Part shown: piece after piece, positions 1 through 13,500 of the stretch
Position numbering within the stretch: position 1 is the first letter of the stretch
How the letters are laid out: the number at the start of each line of letters is the position of its first letter
DNA from: Oegoconia quadripuncta
Lineage: Eukaryota; Arthropoda; Insecta; Lepidoptera; Autostichidae
NCBI GenBank assembly: GCA_949316235.1
Contig: OX438749.1
Location: 14,154,914-14,218,913 of the forward strand
Direction: 5' to 3'
Length of the DNA: 64,000 bases
Notes under the pieces: generated by a model
Seen by the model: only the letters and a program-made list of their open reading frames with translations
What the model was told of the DNA's origin: nothing
Database searches by the model: none
Position numbers and translations under genes: made by a program

Positions 1-154
1 CAGGCGTGACTTTATGTAGATATGTAGCTAGCCAGGTGGATTTTTAAAATACCCTACCACCAACCAAACGGAATACTAATCATGTACCCCGCTGGATCGG
101 ACTGGCGACTTCAAATTCGTAAACCCTATGTTTTTTACATTGAGCCACGCAGGC
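1..154 (-). repeat. SINE family A, copy 1 (tRNA-headed, cut by window start)
   Basis: The segment carries CCCTACCACCAACCAAAC and then, near 140, TTGAGCCACGCAGGC, the reverse complement of a tRNA-like head with an A-box-like TGGCTCAATG. The same unit recurs at 3326, 40126 and 57393 (minus) and 1243, 52077 and 56584 (plus). Confidence 0.7.
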
Positions 155-850
155 CGTTAATAAAGTATATTTGTAATGTATTGTACTGAAAAAGAAAACA
201 TTGTTTCACTTAAATTGTGCTATAGGACATTTTCATCAAATTCTCATTTCTTCCGTTTAAGTCGACCAAATGCAAACAATAAACCACGTAGCTTACTTTA
301 CTTCTTTACAACGCAACATAATAGAAGTGGAGATCTTGACGGGAAGTGGAGCAGAGGAGCGAGTACTTATTCCCCGAATCCCGCTCATTCCCAACAGTTT
401 TCAATGAGTGTACAATTCCCGGTGTGCTTTTTTAGGTTAAACCATTAGAACAAAGCGCAGTCCAGACACTGCAAATTGCGGGCGTAGACCTAAGGTCAGG
501 TCAGTTGTTTCATACACAGCCAGCTCTCCGTGGCTCTCGATCGTGTCGTGTATAGTGAGGCAAACAAGTTTTTATTTTCAAATCCGTAATCATTCCCTAT
601 TCAACCTTCGAAACGAATATGAAATTGCGACTTAGGCATGTCTATTTTAATATAAAAATTGGCGTTTCCGTCAATAATATTTGCACCGTAAGCGCAGCTA
701 ACAGTTGGCGAGAATGAAATGGCGGGCTCGACATTTCACGAACTATTCACTTAAAGCACATGGCGCGAGCGTATCGTCGAATAGTTCCACGAACAGTTCG
801 GCGAACCTATAACCACATGATTAATGCGGTTTCACATCGTTTGCACATCA
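155..850. other. No gene recognised
   Basis: This is AT-rich sequence with one short open frame at 176-448 that shows no domain or splice signal. It would be intronic or upstream sequence of the Dscam-like gene. Confidence 0.5.
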
Positions 851-985
851 TCATATCAGCCACAGGACGGCCACTGTTGAACATAGGCCTCCCCCATAGA
901 TTTCCAGAGCGAGCGGTTGGAAGCGGCCTGTTCTCGTGACTTCCCGTGACCTTCTTCAGGTCGCGAGTTCACCTTGTGAGTAGAC
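851..985 (-). repeat. RTE-type LINE 3' fragment
   Basis: ACAGGACGGCCACTGTTGAA, then ATAGGCCTCCCCCAT and GAGCGGTTGGAAGCGGCCTG, is the reverse complement of the 3' end of RTE-like ORF2 seen in sense at 3836-3992 and 32350-32485. Confidence 0.65.
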
Positions 986-1242
986 CTCCGTCGACGTTTG
1001 CCGGTGTAAAGTTTTTAATTTTATTTTAATGCCCCACCGACTCTAGCTATGTGCCGCCTGCCTTCAACTTACTAATCTGCTGGGCAATGTCATATTTGGT
1101 TCGCCTAGGAATATCTTCATTCCTGGTTCGGTCAGGTAGTGAAATGCTGAGTACCGCCCTCTTCATGACTTGTTGCGTGAACTTATGAGCTTTCTTATGC
1201 TCCGACATTTCACGAAGCACACGGCGCGAGCGTTTCGTCGAT

Positions 1243-1482
1243 TATTTGGTGGTAGGGTATTTTAAAATGTCCGCCTGGCTAGCGACCACCATCTTATCTA
1301 AATCTGCCGCCAAGCAGCGATGTTAATAGCATTGTTGTGTTCCGGTTGTCAGAAATAAGATAGCCAGTCCCCCAAATGTGTCGGGGTTTCCGGGTCCGTA
1401 CGCATTCACCTTCGATCTCATCTTCACTTAACATCAGGTGTGATTGAGGTCAAGTACGAACCCGTCGTGCATAAAAAAAAAG
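1243..1482 (+). repeat. SINE family A, copy 2 (head missing, A-tail)
   Basis: It runs from GGTGGTAGGGTATTTTAAAA through CACCATCTTATCTAAATCTG and GTGTTCCGG to CGTGCATAAAAAAAAA. It matches the body of the minus-strand copies in reverse and ends in an A-run, so it is sense-oriented and lacks the tRNA-like head. Confidence 0.7.
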
Positions 1483-2685
1483 AACAGCTCGACGAATGTA
1501 ACCATATGTAAGAGCGTTTTTACATTGTTTGTACATCACGTCCTTGAGTCATTTGCTTTTGACGATACGTACATGAAGAGATAGGTGAGGTTTGTTAAAT
1601 ACCTAATGTAATATAACATTGGTTTATTTCAGAACTGGGATGGGCGTGTAGGTCTATGGATAGGTCAACTAATACTCGTAGTAGAGTGGAGCAATATTCA
1701 AACCGCAATAGAGACTAGTTTAATTCTCGCGTCGAAATGCTTTACGTTGGGCATTTCCGTTTAAGGATTTCACTTAGCAATAAACCCGCATGAGTTATGC
1801 AGACGTAAATTTTATTGCCCATACACAAAAATATTATACATTTCATAGCTTTGTGCTGAATTTAAAAAGCGGAGTTGCTTTCAGCGAGTGGCTCGCTTCG
1901 GCCGGTAGTAAATAAAGCGCAGCCCGTACGATAGATTTATGATATAGCCTACTATGAACGACACAACACTAAATTTTAAAAAACACAGATTTAACGGCTC
2001 CACTTTATCCGACGAGAATATTAACATTTTATGTGTAAGAATTTAAGAACTCAACCCCTGAATGTTTGGTTATTCTTTAATGTTTGTAAGAAGTTGTTTG
2101 GCAAGGAGACTGTGACCTATAACTGCATTATGCCTGTGCCGTCATGATTGATTGATAAACAGATGGTAATTATAATTATAAATTGAAAATTTAGAAAACC
2201 TTCGATGAATTTTGTTATCATCTAAGTACACCAAACTATGTTAAAAGCGATAGCGTCACTGAACATCGAAACACAAAAAGCGAAGAAAGAAACATGAAAA
2301 GGTCGTAGTTCCGATACTATGTTGGTCTGCTTGTGCAATCAACCATATAGCGACAGAATACTTCTTCGATCGATATACTTTCAGTGAAGCATAGATGTTG
2401 CTATGGAGTATGCTATGGAGCTGAAATTTATGAAGTAAAGTGGGGGTTGAATTATTTATATTGAGTAGGCCTTTTAAAGATCTGAGCTTTCTTAAATACT
2501 TTTTGATACGGGAATCAATTTATGAAATATGAAGTTTAAAGTGGCAATTTTAGAGTAACTTGTCCCAAACCTACTAAATCGAAAAATTATTTGTAATAGT
2601 AATACCTTCATAAATAATTCATATTATAACATGAACGTCAGGTCATTTGTCATGCATGGAAAATGGAGAAATTTTCTTGACTACT
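1483..2685. other. No gene recognised
   Basis: AT-rich sequence; I see no ORF with a recognisable domain, no splice-flanked coding segment and no repeat shared with the rest of the window. Confidence 0.4.
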
Positions 2686-2860
2686 GAGGCACCCTCTGGG
2701 ACTGACGATTGTAGCGGCCGCCCTGTTCGCCCTGTGGTAGAAACGGCCCTGCATACGGACAGACAGATAGTGTGACAGGGAGTAAAAGGATATCAGTTTT
2801 GCTCCTAACTTGAACTCTAATAATGTACACTTTGAGTACGGAACCCTACTTTATTTGATC
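2686..2860 (+). repeat. Degenerate dispersed-element tail
   Basis: It contains ACGGACAGACAGATAGTGTG and TTTGAGTACGGAACCCTA, a tail motif common in insect dispersed repeats. A related degenerate element seems to lie at 10376-10905. Assignment to a class is not possible by eye. Confidence 0.35.
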
Positions 2861-3325
2861 CTCGTTCAGGCGACACTCTAGTTATAATTGACTGTAATCA
2901 CACCGGTTCAATGTTCCGCGAAATTAATTGGATCATTACGAGCTATGATATGAACATCACAATTCCATTACTCTCCATAAATGAAGCGGTTAAGGACGAG
3001 GTGTCTGCCAGTAACAACCTCGTATTACGGGAAAGTACATAATATAGTTATTCTATTGACCGACCTTCATGTTCCAGTTGTGTTCATGCAATTTGGATTG
3101 CTGTATTTATCCCGCTATGTTGCTCTTATTGCAATTTATTTTAAAGTTTAAATTTATTTAGATTATTATGTAATTTTAATGCCGGAACTTGGAATAGGTT
3201 AAATATAGGTCAAAGAATATTATGTTTTATTAAGTTTGAAGTTACAAATGCCTAATAAAATGTGAAGTCCATTACTACCAGTAAATATTTTAATGAAAAC
3301 AAAATGTAAATAATCTTAAAAGCAG

Positions 3326-3586
3326 TGTTTTTTTTAAGCACAACGGGTAAGCACCTTACGTCTATCACAGCTGATGTTAAGTAGGCCGAAGGTGGAAGCG
3401 TACTGACCCGGAATACCCAATTTATTTCGGGGACTGGCAATCTTATCTTTGACAACCGGAACACAACAATATTAACATTGCTGTTTGGCGGCAGACTTAG
3501 ATAAGATGGTAGTAGCTAGCCAGGCTCACATTTAAAATGCCCTACCACCAACCAAATTGAATACTAAACATGTACCCCGCGGCGGT
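3326..3586 (-). repeat. SINE family A, copy 3
   Basis: The copy starts at a T-run (reverse of the A-tail), passes GATGTTAAGTAGGCCGAAGG and CCGGAACACAACAATATTAA and ends near GTACCCCGCGG, where the tRNA-like head has been lost. Confidence 0.72.
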
Positions 3587-3659
3587 CAAGGTTTAAGTGT
3601 GTGTATGGTGACAAATAATATTTTGTTATTATTATTATATTCTAAAGTCTTCAATGTAT

Positions 3660-3992
3660 GTACCTACTGGTGGTTGATTATTACTGATGATACTGAAACG
3701 TGGTCTCTCACAATGGGCCTCATAAGAAATTTCAAGGAGACGCAACGAGAGAAGGAGAAAGCGATGGTCGGCATTTCACTGCGTGATAGAATCAAGAATT
3801 AAGAATGCCGTAGACGAAGGAAAGTCACCGGCATTGAAGTTCTCGAGTGGAGACCACGCACCGGCAAGCGCAGCGTAGGACATCCATTCACATGGTGGAC
3901 GACGACCTGACGAAGGCCGCGGGAAGTCGCTGGATGCAGGCCACCTCCAATTGCTCGCTCTGGAAATCTTATTCCCCGTAGCTGATATGATT
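3660..3992 (+). pseudogene. RTE-type LINE ORF2 C-terminus, broken
   Basis: The sense frame at 3690-3802 reads ETWSLTMGLIRN and ISLRDRIKN, followed by a stop. A second segment reads VLEWRPRTGKRSVGH and WWTDD in a different frame. These are typical C-terminal blocks of RTE-clade reverse transcriptase ORFs, with the usual stretch between them deleted. The 3' end runs into GCTCGCTCTGGAAATC. The fragment has a stop, a deletion and a frameshift and is inactive. Confidence 0.65.
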
Positions 3993-4310
3993 ATGAAGAT
4001 ATCTATAAACTTCTATGTTTATTTATCATTATGAACTGATTCATTAAAAAATTTAGTACCAATAATGGAGTCCAAGTAGGAGTAATGGCACTGTATAGGT
4101 ACATTAAGTAGATCAGTTTGGTCAGGTCATGTATTTAATATTTGATACTCTAGAGCTACTCGTTTCCCAAGGAAACACTTTCTTTCTCATTTAAGCTTGT
4201 GCGTTAAGAAATGTTTAATCCCCAATCTTTATAACCTATTTTTAAAATATAAATTAGCAATTGGTTCAATTTCTTCTGACAAACTAAAAACCAAGTCTCT
4301 CTCATTACAG

Positions 4311-4524
4311 AGCACGCGATATCATGGGTGATCACTCTGGCGGTGGTGCAAGCGGCAAGCTCAGGCGACAAGCGGCCGCATTTCATTCAAGAACCTTCGT
4401 CGCGCGTTCTGTGGCCGACCACGCGCGGCGCATACGCAACCTGCCGTGCGACCGGCCATCCGCCGCCAGAAATACACTGGGTCACTTTGGAAGATGAAAT
4501 ACTCACCACAATACCTGGATTACG
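4311..4524 (+). CDS. Dscam-like: Dscam-like exon 1 of those seen: signal peptide end and first half of Ig1
   Basis: The acceptor is CTCATTACAG and the donor CG|GTAAGA, ending in phase 2. The frame opens with a hydrophobic stretch (AISWVITLAVVQAAS) that looks like the end of a signal peptide, followed by PHFIQEP and the first Ig cysteine in ATCRATG, then the core W in EIHWV. No in-frame ATG precedes it in the exon, so the start codon must lie in an upstream exon outside the window. The ATG at 4324 is in another frame. Confidence 0.8.
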
Positions 4525-7500
4525 GTAAGATATAATTATTACAGATGTGTGTGGTTAGAAGCAATCCGTCTCTTACGTGTGCAAAAGAAATATGACTTGT
4601 ACTTGTTCATTTCTATCTGTTCAAAATGCACGTGCTTATTCCAAAAGACAAGGTCAAGCCGTATCTTTCTTTACATTGTCGGATATTATTTTTTCTAAAC
4701 TGATAACAGGTGCCCTTTAATACAAAAGTAATAATGTTGTACTACCTATCTTTATTAAGTTGGCACCAATCTTTTTAGTGTGAAGGATATCTTATTACAC
4801 TTAATCCAAACGCGACATTCATTGTAACGTTTGGAAAACAAAATTAACGTAAGGGGCATTATTATTTATAAAGTATTATCATATAATTAATTTTAATTAT
4901 TTTCTCCCTTAATATTTCTGGTGACAATGTTTACCTCTTTTAACTTTTTTTAAATACCTGCTCAGCTAGTTTCTTCCATGAAATTTGAAAAAGGTAACTA
5001 GGAGTTCATGGTGGGTATATACCATTGATGAACAACAGCGTCATTTGTGCGGGCCTCCTAAAACTACGCAAACACGTTTTGCGATATATTGTTTCTATTG
5101 GTCGAGTCCACGTCGAGTCTGCGCAAGCATCTGTGCTGTCAATATGTCCGAAATTTGAATGAATTTGACAAATACTTACAAGCCATTCCTTTTTCCGACG
5201 TAGATGGTGAATCAGAAGTTTAATGTGGTGATGCCATAGAAATGATAACCTCAATAAGAACAAGAAAACTATTAAAAGTCTACATTATGCATAGAAACAA
5301 AACTCGATTCTATTTAATTCATCAAGTTTCCAATAAACTTTTGAAAAGTTACAACATTTCTTCGACTTTAATTCATTAAAACACGAATCAATTTAGATTA
5401 CTTGTGTTTTCTCATCTGCGCTCAACTTTCCGACTGATCGATGTTCAGATTAGTTCACGATTGGGAGTTAGCGAAGTTTACGTAAAAGTCGACGACGTAT
5501 CCATTAAATAAACTACTCTAACTTTACCTATATTTTATAAGAAAGCGATACGCGAGCGAGTAAGTTAATATTTACTGCCAACACCAGAGGGGAATTCCTT
5601 CCTATTATGAAGCCGAGAATGCTCAGTTAATATTTGCTATATCTTGGCAGAGCGTGTGAGATTAATCATTAAATTGTACAGATCATATTTCGGGTACAAT
5701 TAGCTGGAGAATTTATATTAAGTACATAAATAGAAACTACTTATTAATATTGAATGAAATTCATCTATGAATCAGATAGTTTCAGTTATGATGATATAAT
5801 TGGACCGCCAAGAAACTGGAAAACAATCAGGCGGTAAACTTATTAAACAAACACTGGATACGCTGGATACCTGATTGTAGGTGACGATGTGGTTGAAGAC
5901 GAAACACGCGACACGAGCAAGGCAGTTCCATGCTTTGTTTGCATTCTGAATGAACAATCGAGTAGAGTCTTCTTAGTGCGAATGTTCGGTATATTAACTA
6001 ACTATACGTACGGGTGAAGTCTCTTCCCACGCCTAATAGTCCAAAGATGGAAAGGTGACGGTGGAATAAGATTATGTAATTTCGACGCCCACTCACCGAA
6101 ATGCACCCCGTTAAAGACTGAGAAACAGGCGACCTGGCGACGTTATTCGAGTCTCTGCAATTTAGCAGTTATCGAATGATCACCTATGTCTTGTGGCACG
6201 TCGTTCCACAGAATCGAGTGTAGCTAGTTGGTACTTGGTTGGACCATGTAGGTGGTGATAGCAGTAACACCTTTTTTTGATTGAAATCTGTTAAAAATTG
6301 CTTTAATAATTTTATATCTGCAGGAACATTACAAGTATCTATATCGTAGCCATGAAGTCCCCTAACAAGTTTAACTACAGGTGGTTGTTACTTTTATAAT
6401 CTTGTATTTTTAATAGCTTTCCGTATTATACAGTCCTTAACTTCGCTGAAGGGATATTTTACAACTTTAAAGAGATAGGATCTTTGAAGTTTTTCAAGTT
6501 TCCATGTTTAAAGGAATAATTTTAAATCTTACCGACTAGGACGCTGATAGCTCGTGGTGTAGGGTGATTTGGGCAATTACGATATTATGTCAAGCTACTG
6601 AAGGCGAATAGGATATGAGAATGACCCTAGGGATTTAACAGAACGAGGTAGTGGTATGTCACTGAAAATGGACCCGATTACCTTAAATCTTTAAGGGGGC
6701 AATTACAGACCACTTACCCACACAAATCCTAAGATTCAATTATGCTCATGGAACTTGAAACACCTTACCGGTTAAGGGAAAAATGTTTACATTTGCATGC
6801 TTCTTATGCCATCCAACTAGGCCCATGCATGCAATTTGTGAGATTCATCTGGGGAAGTCTATAATCCTTAGGTACTGTTCAAATACCATGACCAACTTCT
6901 TATTGAGTAACGACACCGGATTCTTCCAAGCGTCGGTGATAATAGGTAATCAAAGTCACTCACGCTCGTTAATGTGCTAAGTCGTGCTCCGTATCCTGTA
7001 ACTGCTGTAAGCAATATGAATAATCATTTTCGATGTGCAGACCTAACATTACTGTAAATTTCACCGCGCCTTTTTTGGCGATACCAGTGCCACCAGGTTC
7101 ATTTCTTGTATGAAACCGCATATTATAATAAGACCGTCCGAATTATAAATTCCGACGTGAATTTATCGCTATCTACGACATAATTATATAATTTATATAT
7201 AATAAAATATTATTAGTCCCCAACCCGCATTGAGCCAGCGTGGTGGAACTATGGCCATACTCCCTCATTATACGAGGGAAGGCCTATATCCCTGCAGTGG
7301 GATGTTTACGGGCTGATGATGATGATGAAATTATTATATTTCGATTAGGTATTATTTACATCGCGAGGTATACGAAGGCATAGTATATATGAAATGAAAG
7401 AGTCATTGGTGTCTGTGGGCATACTTTGTAACTAATTAGAGTCAGGTTTCGTGTAAGCGGAGCTAATAAATTGGCAGAGTTTCGATGAGCGCATGTTAGC

Positions 7501-10500
7501 AGTTACTTGTAGTAGAGGAAGTTTCTACAGCGATATGTGTCCGCTTGTGCGAGTTCTAAACTTCATGTCCACAAGTAATTATCTACCTCTATGGGTATGT
7601 GCAAATTCGGATAGGTAATTTTACAATACCTTCCGCCGTAACCATTAATTGAAAATTTAGAAAACCCCTGAGAAAACAAATGATGAATGAATGAATCCCG
7701 ATGGACTATGATATCAGTCAAAAACTATGTCAAAAGCTTTAGCTTCAGAATTGGAAATAGTATTTCAATGAAAGTGGCTATGGCTAATAACCTGAAAGAA
7801 TTGTGCTAAAATCGGATCACGCATTACTGGACTGGACTGGACACACACATATACACGACGCCGTCAACACACATAAATAAATCTCTTTATTTTATTATTA
7901 ATATTATTATAGACGAGCAGCGTTACTGCTGGAATGTCTTTGTCACAGTGTTGGAAGAGTTCACATTGTTCATTGTATTGATATCCACAGTATATGAAAC
8001 ATCATTCGATTAAAATAAATTATCTAACCTATTCTTGAACGAATTCACTGATTGGGCGAAGACGACCTCGTCCGGCAGCTTATTCCAGGTCGCTTCCAGG
8101 CGACTCGGTTGCTCAGAAAGTGATGGGCGACATTGATGTCAGCGTGAGAGCGGCTTATTCGCAGAGCATGGCCTCGTAACCGTAGTATGTCTTTCATCCT
8201 TAATATGTCGTGCAAGTGAGGTTATTTCATTTAAATCAGCACTATAACAATGGAGTTCTGCTAACTGTACTAGTTTTAACTGTGTAACAATAGGCACTTT
8301 CTTCCCAAAATTGTCATAGGTACTTAGCACCCGTCGGTTTTCGTACAGAATTAAAAATAAAGAATTTTGAACAGTTTAAACAGTTGCCGAGTACAAGTCG
8401 TCGTACAAGGCGACTAAGGGATCATCAAGATCAGTGATAGCTATATTATATAGTAGCTAGCAGCGTCATCGCGTTGGTGTGTAGATCCCAAAAAACGTGC
8501 GATCACCCACCCTGAATGGCGATACGGGTAAAACCTCATATGGAATGCGACGCAAATCGCATCGTGGGAAAGGCTTATGTCCAATAATAGACTTATGCAG
8601 GGTGAATTTGAATTCGTGTAATTTCTATTAACTGGTGACGCCACGTTTGATTATGATCAATTTTCCCCAAAGAACCATAATCGAATTCGATTAACAAATT
8701 TTCGATTACCATTATATATTAAACCATTCTGAAATCACCTTTAGTACGGAAGTCCAACAATTTTCGACTGAATTCGATTATGGTTTCTAATGGAAAGTTG
8801 TTCGTAATCAGGAGTGAAAAGCAATAAACCGGAATACACTAACATTTCACCCCGTATAAAGAAATATTTTAAGCAATTATCGTGACCTTGAGCACGTTTA
8901 AATTCTTATTCCCAGAACTCCATGTAGTGTAACTTTTAAAGTTCTTTACTACAGAGTCCTAAATAATAGAATGGTAGAGTCTGCAGTGTCGCACTAAGAG
9001 ACCTTTAGTGCGCTGTCTGAGGTATTGTATTGGTCGTTCTAGTCGCCATTGTCATCGCTTCCATACGATTTAACGCTTCAAATTTATTTTGTAGAGTCGG
9101 CGTCAATTGGCGGTTAACTGTGACTGAATAAAGGAAAGTTACCAGTGAATAAATTGGAGGGAATCATTATGCTTTTCTGTTGTGTCTTACCTAATCTTAA
9201 AATGAACTTTAGTATATTGTAATTAAGGCTACTTTGTGTTAACGCTAGAGAGTTCGCGTGCTCTACTATATTCTTATTTTTCCACCTATCTCCCTCTGTA
9301 TAGAACTTAATTACCAAATAAACCTTAGATACTTAATTACGGATCAGATTTTGCCAGATGAGGTAGCACGCTACACAGAAGGGATTTTTGGAGACCGGTT
9401 ATAGTCATGAGTGCATGGAACAAAATTTGTGTTAGCTTATTATTATTCTTTTATTTGTGATTTTATCAAATTTTGAATTCCAGCTTGTTAAAAATGTTGA
9501 ATTTCCACGTGACTTCGATAAGGTTCTAATGGTTCAGGAGTAACTTAGAAAATTAATTAATTATCATAAAAAAACACCTTTTTGTATTTCAATACATAAC
9601 CATTATTTCTTTGCACCATTGCGAAATGTGAACTCAGTGCAAATCAGTTCTTCGAAACGCCAGCTGGATAACAGTCTCCATTTTCCATGAAACAATTTAC
9701 CGCAACCAACTTTCCTTGCGGATCTAATGTATAGAGATAATAGAGATAAATCCACCTGTGAATATGACTATCGTTTGTATTCTGTTATGTGTAATGTTCT
9801 GGTGCAATAAAGAATAGTATATGAATATTTTGTAAACACTGCAAGTGTGCCGTATATGCAGGCACCTTTTTATTGTATAGTTTTTATTTTTATTTTTTTT
9901 ACCTTTTGTCTGTCTTTTTAACTATTTAGTTTATTGTTATATTGTACACAATAAAGAATCTGTATCTTCTCTTTCCATAGGGGTATAGATGAGTGTTGCA
10001 CAGCAATAGTTATTCAGTCTAGCCTATCCAAGCCTAAATATATAGGAACACCATATAGTAATCAGTAGAACAAATACTTTTTGGTTTCGCTGAAGTTGGG
10101 TAATTTAAGCTCCATGTCACATCTCAACTGTAAAGCAACTAAGCCGTCCGTTGACCCTTTCATTCCACCCCAAATTGATATAAAGAATAAGTACTTACTA
10201 CTCCCAGTAAACAGAAGCAAGTGAGCGTGAAACAAACGATTATGGTGACAGTTGACTTATAGCGCTGGAACAGCGATAAATGGCCAAGCCCGGTTGGACG
10301 ATCCATATTTCAAGCGGTGCCATGTGTTTTTGTATTAGCGACAACAGTCAATTTGCTTGTTTCTTCCCACAGAATAAAAAAACCGGCCAATTGCGAGTAG
10401 AACTTGAACTCGATACTGCTGTAAAAAGTTCAAGTGTCTAGACTGCAGGCCCTGAGGGTTTTGTACATATGCTGTTGCTGATGTACGCTGGTGATTTTTC

Positions 10501-13500
10501 ACTAATGACACTTTTTAAAATTTTATATGTAGTTAATTAAGTAGAGATTGTGTGAGGAAAACCGCTAAGTTAAGCTGTCACGTGAAAATTTTACATATAA
10601 TAATTAAAATTTTTTCTTCGCTTGCGTACAAGTCCTCTTTTAAGATTGTAGGTTAATGGGCAATGTAACTATTAAGTAATCTGTGGTAGTAACCTACAGG
10701 TATGATGATCTGTCAGTGAGTGAGATTATTAGAATTAAATAATGCTTTGAGGGGCTGAATCCTTTTATTCGCAGGCTGTAGACCCTAATCAACTTGATAC
10801 ATCCAGTTCTTTCTGATAAAAGGGCTTGATACACTAACAGATAGACGGACAACATAGTGATGGGTACTATTTGCTAAAATAAGGTGCGGAATCCTAAAAA
10901 GCAAGTCGTTTATTTTTTGATTAGTGCAAAGCCTTTAGTATTTAATGTTTCTAAAAGACAAATAGAAAACACAGTACCTTTAGTGGAAATAAAATTAATT
11001 CATTTAAATACGATCAAATACATCAAAAAATTAGAGACAAATAAATTTTACGGTGGGCATAATAAAATCTATTTAGCTTCATGCACCAAAGCTAAAATTC
11101 CAATGTCATATTAAAAAACATAAATTAAAAATATTAGAAATCTCCAGAAAAACTAAACATAATATCATTCATAATTTTAACGGCATGCTCGCTTATTTGA
11201 AATTTCGGGACAGAAGGTACCATATTTATGTAAAACCAGGACATGGTATATCTCTAAACTAAATTATATCCAAATCCGTTCAGGTTTTATAGCGTGTTTG
11301 GATGTTTGTTACTCAATAATAAGTGTGAGGTTACACAAGCCATATTTCAAACGATGCCATGTGCTATAGTGTAGCTTAAATCTTTAGTACAAAAAACATT
11401 CTCATATAGACATTTTCTCACAGATTCACAAACAGAATTAATAAAATTATTTCATTTCAATTTAATACATTTAAACAATGAATCTGTCTTTATGCTAATC
11501 CAGTGTACTCAAAACCAGTCTAAAATCACAGAAAACTATCCAGAAACTATCTACCACCAAGGCCAACACCCAAACATTCTAACGGAATTCAAACATTTAA
11601 ACTTTCGCATTATTAGTGTGACTAGTATAATAGAATATATCAGTGTAACCACATTTAATTATCAGATTTCAAAGCATTAGCGAACTTTAAAAGTAACATG
11701 ATACCAATCCACACAATGTGGTAAAGCTATGCAAATCGTAGTTCCAGATACGGAGAAACATGACCACCCGTACTTACTGTCATATTTCTCTGCAGCGAAC
11801 TATTATACCTCGAGATAGTCGTTCCTTCATCAGTGGATTTCCTATAGGTATTGTAGGACAGTCAGCATCAAAATTATGTTAGTTGTCAAGGTGGCCAAAT
11901 GAAAAACTCAATGTAATTGTCACTGCAATATGCACCTCTGAAATCTTCAAAATCAAAATCAAAATCAAAAATGTTTTTATTTCGTAAGTTATAAGAATAA
12001 CATTTGAAATCGTCATGACATACAGTTATCGCTCATTCACTAGGCAGTCTCCCCAGAGAAGAACGAGCAAGAAACTCCAGGGTTGCTCTTTTTAAATAAG
12101 TCAATACAAATACAATTTGAGATACCTAATTGTAAAATTTATGATTCGACAAAGAAAATAAGAATAAAATATACTGGATAATGGCGAGCGGTTCATGTCC
12201 ACGCATTCTTATCATCCAGATAGTCAGAAATTTTATAATAGCCTTTGGCACATAGTTTCCGTTTAATGGTTGTTTTAAATTTATTTAAAGGCAAATTTTG
12301 AATGTCTACCGGAACCTTATTGTAAAAGCGTATACATTGTCCCTTGAATGACTTAGTGACTTTGTGTAAGCGACTGCTATGGACAGCAAGTTTATTTTTA
12401 TATCTTGTATTAACATTGTGTATTTCACAATTTTTCCTAAACAAATACAGATTCTTTCTTACGTACATTAAGTTTTCGTAAATATATTGCGATGCCAAAG
12501 TTAATATATTGATTTCTTGAAATTTATTCCTCAGAGATACTCGGGAGCCTAACTTGTAGATCGCACGAACCGCTCGCTTCTGCAGAACAAAAATACAATT
12601 TATGTCCGCGGTATTTCCCCATAACAGAATGCCATAAGCCATTATGCTATGGAAATAGCTGAAGTATACCAGCCTCGCGGTGTCCACGTCGGTTAAATAG
12701 CGGATTTTTTTAATAGCGAACACTGCAGAACTGAGACGTTTCGACAACCTTTCGATATGTGGACCCCATTGTAGTCCTTTATCTAACATAATGCCTAGAA
12801 ATAGAGTAGTGTCCACAAGCTCCAACTCCTCGTTTTTTATTAAAATAGTACTAGCTACCTGTTTGACATTAGGTAGTGAAAATTTTATGCATTTGGTTTT
12901 TTTTTTCATTAAGAAGTAGGTTATTTGACGTAAACCATTCAACCACCTTAGAGATAGCACTATTCACGTCGTCAAGAGTTTTCTGTCGTCTCCTAACTTT
13001 GAAGAGCAAGGAGGTGTCATCAGCAAATATTGTTATCTCATGGTTTCCGTTTATACAATTGGGTAGATCATTAATATATACAAGAAATAAGAATGGCCCG
13101 AGAATTGAGCCCTGTGGAATACCTATGCAAACTGGAGACCCTGACGACCTCTTACCATTGACATCAACCCTTTGAACTCGATTACACAAGTACGATTCCA
13201 AAAGGTTGAGGGCACGGCCTATAATGCCATAGTAGCGTAATTTCCTGACCAGACCATCATGATGAACGCAGTCAAAGGCCTTGGATAGATCACAGAAAAT
13301 ACCTATCGCATCCTGCGAATCTTCCCATGCTTCAAATATATATTCAATAAGCGCAACACCGGCATCGGTTGTTGAGCGACCCCGTGTGAATCCAAATTGT
13401 TTTGAAGTCATTAAATTATTAGTATTGAAGTAAGACAACAATTGATTTAAAATTAGTTTTTCGAAAACTTTACTAAAAGTTGATAGAATTGAAATGGGTC

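Noticed and set aside
4324..4420. ATG at 4324 as the Dscam start codon
   Set aside because: It is out of frame with Ig1; the acceptor at 4310 shows the exon is internal.
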